DNA from: Cydia pomonella
Taxonomy: Eukaryota > Arthropoda > Insecta > Lepidoptera > Tortricidae
DNA: 64,000 bases
Direction: 5' to 3'
Assembly (NCBI RefSeq): GCF_033807575.1
Contig: NC_084704.1
Span: forward strand, 31,597,968-31,661,967
Shown here: positions 58,265 to 64,000 of the stretch, piece by piece
Layout of the letters: each line of letters starts with the position of its first letter
Numbering within the stretch: position 1 is the first letter of the stretch
Notes under the pieces: model-generated
Seen by the model: only the letters and a program-made list of their open reading frames with translations
What the model was told of the DNA's origin: nothing
The model's database searches: none
Program-made: the position numbers and the translations under genes

Positions 58265-59570
58265 CATCGCGCCCACGCGTGCCGCCCACACTCTCAATGA
58301 ACCTCCGCCCTGCCCCTTCCCTGTACGTACCCGTGTCTCCCCGGGGGTCGTGTCGCCCCCATCTCCCCAACTCCACTCTGCTATCGATCGCGCCCGCAGA
58401 TTATTATTCATCTCGCTAAATTGTGACACTGTTTTTTTTTCTCACCAGACACATTCTATACAATATTGGCATAGGCTAGTGCTATGCCAAATTAGATGTC
58501 AGATTTATTGGTACTGCTATTGAAGAGAAAATAATGTCTGGTTCGTGTGGCGGGGCGCTATGGAAAATTTATATGTTAAGAAAGGTGACTTGATCAGCTC
58601 GATTTTTTAGGTAGGTACTGTAAGGATATGAAGGAAGTAAGTACTGTTAAGGCAGTTGCATGATAATAAATGTTTGGCGTAGTGGTTTTCAAACTGGTGG
58701 TAGCAGTATAGATTGACTACACCGCTCTCACAGAGGCCGTGATTATAAGCTTTAGATGGTGATGCCCACATAGCACTTACTTATTCAAATTATCTCCCTG
58801 GATAATGAAGATGGGCGTTCAAACAATATTTGAATTATTAAATGCCAAAGTTCACCAAGGAAATTTCTAGTATTATTTGATATAAAACAGACAGGGGTAA
58901 CATTCTAGTTAGTTAACTGCCAGTATAGTGAGTCACTCCTAGTATAAAGCAGCGAAATCCACCTCATTGATGAGGGTTATGGTACGCTCTTACGTTGTTT
59001 AGGCGTAATCTTATTTTCCACTTGCTTGGAGCAACTTGACGTTCATTGTTGTGCGGGTTCGGTGAAGTTATCAGATCTCTTGTAGAGCCAAGCTTCTAAC
59101 TCTGCAAGCCCTAACTTTACAAACTCTACACCTTAGTCAAAAAATGTGGGTTGGCCGTTTCGCTACCGTCACATGGGCGTAAGGTGAAAAAGAGCTCTGA
59201 TAACTTTTTGACAGTGCGAGCCTTATGGTTTCGTCTTGGCAACATTTTACATGAAAATGGTTTATCTGGTATAATCCAAACCAAAGTTATGTGGGTTAAA
59301 AAACGACGAAGCGCTTCGAGAAAAGGTAGGTGGGCCCTTGTGTTTCGCTTTGCCTGTCTTGGCAGGGGCACTACCGTGAGACTACCGTAAGAAATAAACA
59401 AAATGGGAAATTCATTTCCCTTACAAAATTACGAGAAGTTTCTGAAATTATTCCATGTGAAAATTTCGCAATTTTAAAAACTTTCCGAGGGCACGTCAGT
59501 AGGTCAGACCATCTTGGCTTGCCATTAAGTCGGATGCCATTTACTTTGCCAATGACAAAGCTCCTTAAAG
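58265..59570. other. Intergenic, nothing recognised
   Basis: A GC-rich upstream segment to about 58400, then AT-rich sequence with only short frames. No repeat was assigned. Confidence 0.4.
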
Positions 59571-59589
59571 GATAGCTCCTTTAAAATGG

Positions 59590-59795
59590 CGTTTTTTAGG
59601 GTTCCGTAACCAAAGGGTAAAACGGGCCCCTATTTTTCAAAAGACTCCACTGTCCGTCTGTATCTCATGAACCGTGATAGCTAGACAGTTGAAATTTTCA
59701 CCGATGATGTATTTCTGTTGCCGCTATAACAAAAAAAATACTAAAAAGTTCGGAACCCTCGGTGGACGAGTCCGACTCGCACTTGGCCGGTTCTT
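59590..59795 (+). repeat. Dispersed lepidopteran-type repeat
   Basis: Starts AGGGTTCCGTAACCAAAGGG, includes ACCGTGATAGCTAGACAGTTG and ends GTCCGACTCGCACTTGGCCGG. The tail is the same as that fused to the 5S-like head at 34399. Confidence 0.7.
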
Positions 59796-60773
59796 TTTAA
59801 ATATTAAGATCAATAACAACTGTTATCGGAACGAAGTTAAGCGAATTTACAGTTATGATCCGTTTCTAAATTGTTTCTACTACTCGTGCATCTTTTGTTT
59901 TTCTGCGAGTACCTAGACGATTCTTTTGCACACTCATGCAAGGTAAAGATAAATGACTGTTAGTAATACTTTAATTGCGCTTTTGCCTACGGCGACCAGT
60001 GGGCGTCGCAAACAATTTCCACCGTCGGTTTTTCTACACTACGATTAACAAACCTCTCTCAAGTGGACATCAGCCAGTCCCCAGTACTATTTGAAGGCAG
60101 GATTTGTAACAACTGATGCGTATTCAAAGACCAACTCATATTAGTCTTCTTCAAATGCTTGTGAATAAAAATCTCGTACGTTGTACCCAACGGACCATAA
60201 ATTTTCCTTTCAATAGTAAATTAATAAAAAAAACAATATAGACGATATCATTGTTTTGACGGCTTTGTACACAGCCAAGCTATAGTCTGAAAATAGCGAA
60301 ATCTAAGAGGGTGTGACTTATGGCCCTGATGCTATATTGGTTTTGTCTTTGCGTGGGCGGGCGCGAGGTCTTATAGGTGTGTAACCCTTCAAGTTATTAC
60401 TAAAAGTGACTTAGTATGTAATGTTATGCTGTACAACTATTTTGGCAATAAATAATAAAATTATTAATCTGCCCCGCTCGAGTCAAATGCTCATTTAATA
60501 ATGTTATTAGTACGATAGATGTTTTTATTTTCATCGCAAGATATATGCATTTTAGGCCACTTTTGGCCTAAAATGGTAATCGATTTCAATACGAGTATTT
60601 ACTTTATTCAGCGCGAATCACTACACATTGGTGTATCACTGGTAGATTCTCTGCAGAGCATTTTCGGTACATAACGGGAAACCCATGTTACTGTCTACGA
60701 TGTAGGTAGCGCTACGATCGTAGCTTACCGCTCTTTAAATATATGGATTCAAAATGGCGTCAGTGATGATACG

Positions 60774-62000
60774 AGGGTCGTTTAATAAGTTTAAAAATAA
60801 CTTTTTATAAAACCTTTTTTTGGTAAATGATATTAACACTGGCTGGCACAATCTTTCTAACGATAAATCTCGAAAATTCTGCAAGAAAAAACAACAAATT
60901 GACACTTTAACCATTGCTTAACTGTGATCACATAGAAAATTGTACCAACTATGGAAAAATCAGAATTTTGTGCCGTTATTATACACTTTTTTATAAAGGG
61001 TTGCAGTGCTGCCACAATAAAAACTGAACTTGATTATGTTCAGGCACTAACGCACCAACGTTGCAAACTATTTATAACTGGTTAAATGATTTTAAACCAG
61101 GTCGGTCAAGCACATCTGATGCTCCACGCTCTGGTTGCCCAATCGAAGTCACTACCGAGGATGTTGTTGAAGAAGTTCATAATATGGTAATCAAAATAAT
61201 CGAAATCGAAATAGCTGACAAGATAGGCATCTCCACTGAGCGTGTACATAAAATTCTGCACAAAGATTTGGCTATGACTAAGCTTTCTGCACGATGGATG
61301 CCTCGTTTGTTGACTATCGAACAAAAACGCGAACGAAAGCGAATTTCAAAGCTGTGTTTGGATATGATGAAACGTAATCCTCGGAATTTTTTGGTACGAT
61401 TTGTCACTGTGGACGAAACTTGGGTCCACCATCATACGCCAGAAATAAACCAACAGTCCAAACAATGGATGGCTGCTGGTGAACGTACCCCAAAGAAAGC
61501 AAAGACGGTTTTGTCGGCTGGGAAGGTGATGGCAACAGTTTTCTGGGATGGCGAAGGAATTATCATGATCGACGACTTAAAAAAGGGGAAGACTATCACT
61601 GGCCGTTATAACGCAGACTTAGTGGACCGTTTTAAAGCCGAATTGTTGGAAAAACGACCAAAATTATCCCCCACGAAAGTTTATGCCCCAGTGCACACCT
61701 CAACTATAGCAATGGCAAAAATTCACGAATTAGGCTTCGAGCTGGTTCCTCATGCTTCGTATTCACTGGACTTAGCTCCGTGTGATTATTATCTATTTCC
61801 AAATTTGAAAAGATGGCTTGGAGGACAAAAAAAATTGACGAATGAGGACTGTATCGCAGGCGTGAACGGTTTTATATATCTCTTCTCTCCTATATTCGTG
61901 GGTGTCCTATGTGGACAACTATGGATCAAAATGAATTTATATTTATTCGTTACGTGTGCATCGAATGGCACAGCTCGTGTGCAAAATATTTATATTTAAA
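60774..62000 (+). mobile_element. Inactivated mariner (DD34D) element
   Basis: The left end CGAGGGTCGTTTAATAAG is a plausible mariner inverted repeat. The right end is too diverged to place exactly. The element contains the transposase remnant described separately. Confidence 0.7.
60951..61999 (+). pseudogene. Mariner transposase, frameshifted and missing the second Asp
   Basis: ATG at 60951 opens an N-terminal frame (MEKSEFCAVIIHFF...) that shifts near 61045 into the main frame. That frame carries the helix-turn-helix region, SARWMPRLL (cf. the WVPHEL-type linker), the first catalytic Asp in VTVDETWVHHH and the third in SLDLAPCDYYLFPNLK. The second Asp, normally in a DNA.PHTS-type motif, is absent: the sequence goes straight from PTKV to YAPVHTS, consistent with a short in-frame deletion near 61683. 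The tail beyond about 61865 no longer matches the family. Non-functional. Confidence 0.9.
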
Positions 62001-62071
62001 TCGATACAAAAAACAAAAAGAACATTGCTACTGATATAACATAATCTAATAAACTTATTAAACTATGTTAA

Positions 62072-62396
62072 GACGAAAGACCCGCGTGAAATCGCCTTTT
62101 CATACAAACGTAGTTCCCATTTTCCTCCCAGGATATTAACATTATTCAAAATATTTTGACACAATTTGTTATGTTTCGACTACAGCTTAAAAAAATCACA
62201 CGTAGGGGTCGTTTGATTTTTTTTTCGAATTTTCAATTATTAATAGAGTTAAGACTAAAAAGGCAAACGTAATAATACGTAACATAGAAATTGGTAATAT
62301 ACATCAAATTATGTAAAAATATTTTCCATAATGTCAATATCCAGAGAGGAAAATAGGGACTACATTTGTATGGAGAAGCGGGCGGTCCCTTTCCTC
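62072..62396. mobile_element. TTAA-flanked MITE (family 3), second copy
   Basis: TTAA at 62068-62071 and 62397-62400. Inverted arms of about 80 bp contain TTTTCATACAAACGTAG...ATTTTCCTCCCAGGATATTA and their inverse. Sister of 16014-16370. Confidence 0.85.
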
Positions 62397-62400
62397 TTAA

Positions 62401-62698
62401 GGCGAAGGGCAAGCTCTTTCTATACAAACTTTGTGCGCGTTTTTCTTCGTTTGTGTTTGCGCTACAGTTATTATTTTTGGTAAATATGCTTATTTTTCTG
62501 TTAGCTAAGGCTTGATGTATTATTTTTTTTTTTTTGTATTTTTGTATCTTTTTTTTAATAAAGAAAAAATTCTATATCAAGTTCTGCGTATATCCAATAT
62601 ATACAAGCAAAAAACGAAATTAAATGCTATAGTGCCAAAACTAACGAATAAAACTTGCACAAGGTTTGTATGGAGAATGCCTTGCCCTACCCTGCGCC
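62401..62698. mobile_element. TTAA-flanked MITE (family 1), second copy
   Basis: Begins directly after the TTAA at 62397-62400 (GGCGAAGGGCAAGCTC) and ends TGCCCTACCCTGCGCC before GTAA, a one-base change from TTAA. It is the inverse-orientation relative of 3712-3975. Confidence 0.8.
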
Positions 62699-62807
62699 GT
62701 AATGCATTCAATCAAGTCATCATTATCACTCACATGTGCTACTTTAGCTCCACGAAAAGGAAGAAATGTAAAATTGGTGTGCTAAATTAGAACAGAGTCA
62801 ATTTAAG

Positions 62808-63127
62808 AGGGAAGAATAGCTTTACAATCCTAGCGAAATAACGGTATTTTTTCTTTGAAATTCCATTTCGGGAGAAAATGTTTTCCATTAACTAAATCTT
62901 AACAAATCACTTTAATTTTGATGTCGATCGCTTCAGCATAATATATTCTAGGTTTATAGGTTACGCTCTGAAATAAAACTTTTGCAAATTTTGAAAAAAA
63001 AAGGAAAACCTATAAACCTAGGTAGGTTTATAGGTTTTCCTTTTTTTGTTTTGTAGGTAGGCATGAATGCCTATTCATGCTGTCAATAACATACTAGAAA
63101 ATAACCGATTTGCAAAACCAAAGTGAT
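62808..63127. repeat. Degenerate TTAA-MITE relative (family 2)
   Basis: Starts TTAAGAGGGAAGAATAG and follows the 15717-16009 element through CTTAACAAATCACTTT and GATGTCGATCGCTTCAG. It is interrupted by an inserted 25-bp-arm palindrome (62996-63047) and by the LINE end that follows; the right half (AACGTTTTCTCTTTTAGTATGG) reappears at about 63480. Confidence 0.7.
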
Positions 63128-63227
63128 TCCATAAGTGTTCCGTGAACAAAGTTTTGTACGGAAGACTAATAATGAAGAATGGAATATATTTAGAAGTGAG
63201 TGTTAGTATTTCCTTCCTCACCACTTA

Positions 63228-63475
63228 GATGGTTGGCACTCGTCAACTGTGCGTTTCTCCAGAAATTTCCTGCATCGTACAGCTAAACTGTGGAATAAAC
63301 TGTTGCCTGCGATATTTCCGGACCGATACGACCTTCAAGAAAAGAGCGTACTCTCATCTTAAAGGTCGACAACGCACTTACAACCCCTCTGGTGTTCATG
63401 GGCGGCGGTAATCGCTTACCATCAGGTGATCCGTCTGCTCGTTTGCCTCCTATTTGTTTGTATCATAAAAAAAGT
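63228..63475 (+). pseudogene. LINE 3' end (Jockey-like C-terminus)
   Basis: The plus strand encodes, with a frame change, RNFLHRTAKLWNKLLPAIFPDRYDLQ, a motif common at the C-terminus of Jockey/CR1-type RT proteins. It ends with GGTAATCGCTTACCATCAGG...CGTTTGCCTCC and an A-rich tail. A related 3' end is at about 7990-8070. Confidence 0.75.
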
Positions 63476-63479
63476 GGAA

Positions 63480-64000
63480 AACGTTTTCTCTTTTAGTATG
63501 GCGATCACATGGTATATATAACATTATATTTTGCAGTATTTTAATAAATGGTACCTTACATGAAAACGACTTTAAATAGAAGTCAAGAAAACTTTTCATA
63601 TCCTTTTTTAGGGTTGAATTTTGAATTTTGAATCAATAAAGCCGAGAAAGTCGTACAATAAAATCTAAAATTTTTTTTTAGAGTACTTCTCCTACACGTA
63701 AAGTGGGGGTGAATTTTTTTTTGCTGCAACCCTACAGTGTGGGATATCGTTGGAAAGGTCTCTCAAAACTAATAGGGGTCTTCAACAAACATTTTTTGAT
63801 AAATTGAATATCTTCGGAGATAAACGCTCCGAAAGACAAAAAATGTGCTCCCCCCCTCTAACTTTTGAACCATAGGTCCAAAAAATATGAAAAAAATTTT
63901 GGAAGTAGAGCTTAAAAAAAGATATTAAACGAAAACTATAGCGGATATGATCAGTTTAGCTGTTTTTGAGTTATCGCAAAAAGTTTCCCCTTCATAGTAA
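63480..64000. other. AT-rich window end
   Basis: After the resumed repeat to about 63520, I recognise nothing. Confidence 0.4.

Overview
This is a nuclear genomic window from a moth or butterfly (Lepidoptera). The evidence is three split, AT-rich-intron genes with clear insect homology plus a dense load of lepidopteran-type repeats: tRNA-headed SINEs, TTAA-flanked and other foldback MITEs, LINE 3' ends, mariner, Tc1 and hAT remnants. No bacterial-style operons, CRISPR arrays or convincing stand-alone tRNA/rRNA genes were seen.

Layout. 1-4.8 kb: repeat-rich flank with LINE and Penelope-like fragments, SINEs and a TTAA MITE. 4.87-22.40 kb, minus strand: mitochondrial ribosomal protein L38 in four exons; its last intron is about 15.1 kb and holds a hAT-type element with a nested non-LTR retrotransposon, a broken Tc1 transposase and many MITEs. 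23.19-25.63 kb, plus strand: an intronless 813-codon KDM5/Lid-like histone H3K4 demethylase, divergent from mRpL38 across 783 bp. 25.6-33.2 kb: intergenic, with small foldback elements. 34.24-44.13 kb, minus strand: a 13-exon SVOP (synaptic vesicle 2-related, MFS transporter) gene, reconstructed exon by exon with all splice phases closing into 495 codons. 44.1-56.8 kb: intergenic, with MITEs, SINEs and LINE scraps. 56.81-58.18 kb, minus strand: a three-exon, 296-aa secreted precursor with dibasic sites, probably a neuropeptide-like prohormone. 58.3-64 kb: repeats, including a mariner transposase that has lost its second catalytic aspartate region, two adjoining TTAA MITEs and a LINE 3' end.

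The most unusual feature is the SVOP locus. Three of its exons have spawned local copies. Exon 8 has been amplified into a six-unit tandem array of about 125-140 bp per unit, in which only the most upstream unit keeps the intact exon. The 3' half of exon 12 has a decayed tandem copy. The last exon's tail is present three times; in the middle copy a 364-bp TTAA-flanked MITE sits at the stop-codon TTAA. The four genes have no shared pathway visible here; they are ordinary chromosomal neighbours. All splice junctions are from my reading of GT/AG sites, reading frames and remembered family conservation, not from transcripts.
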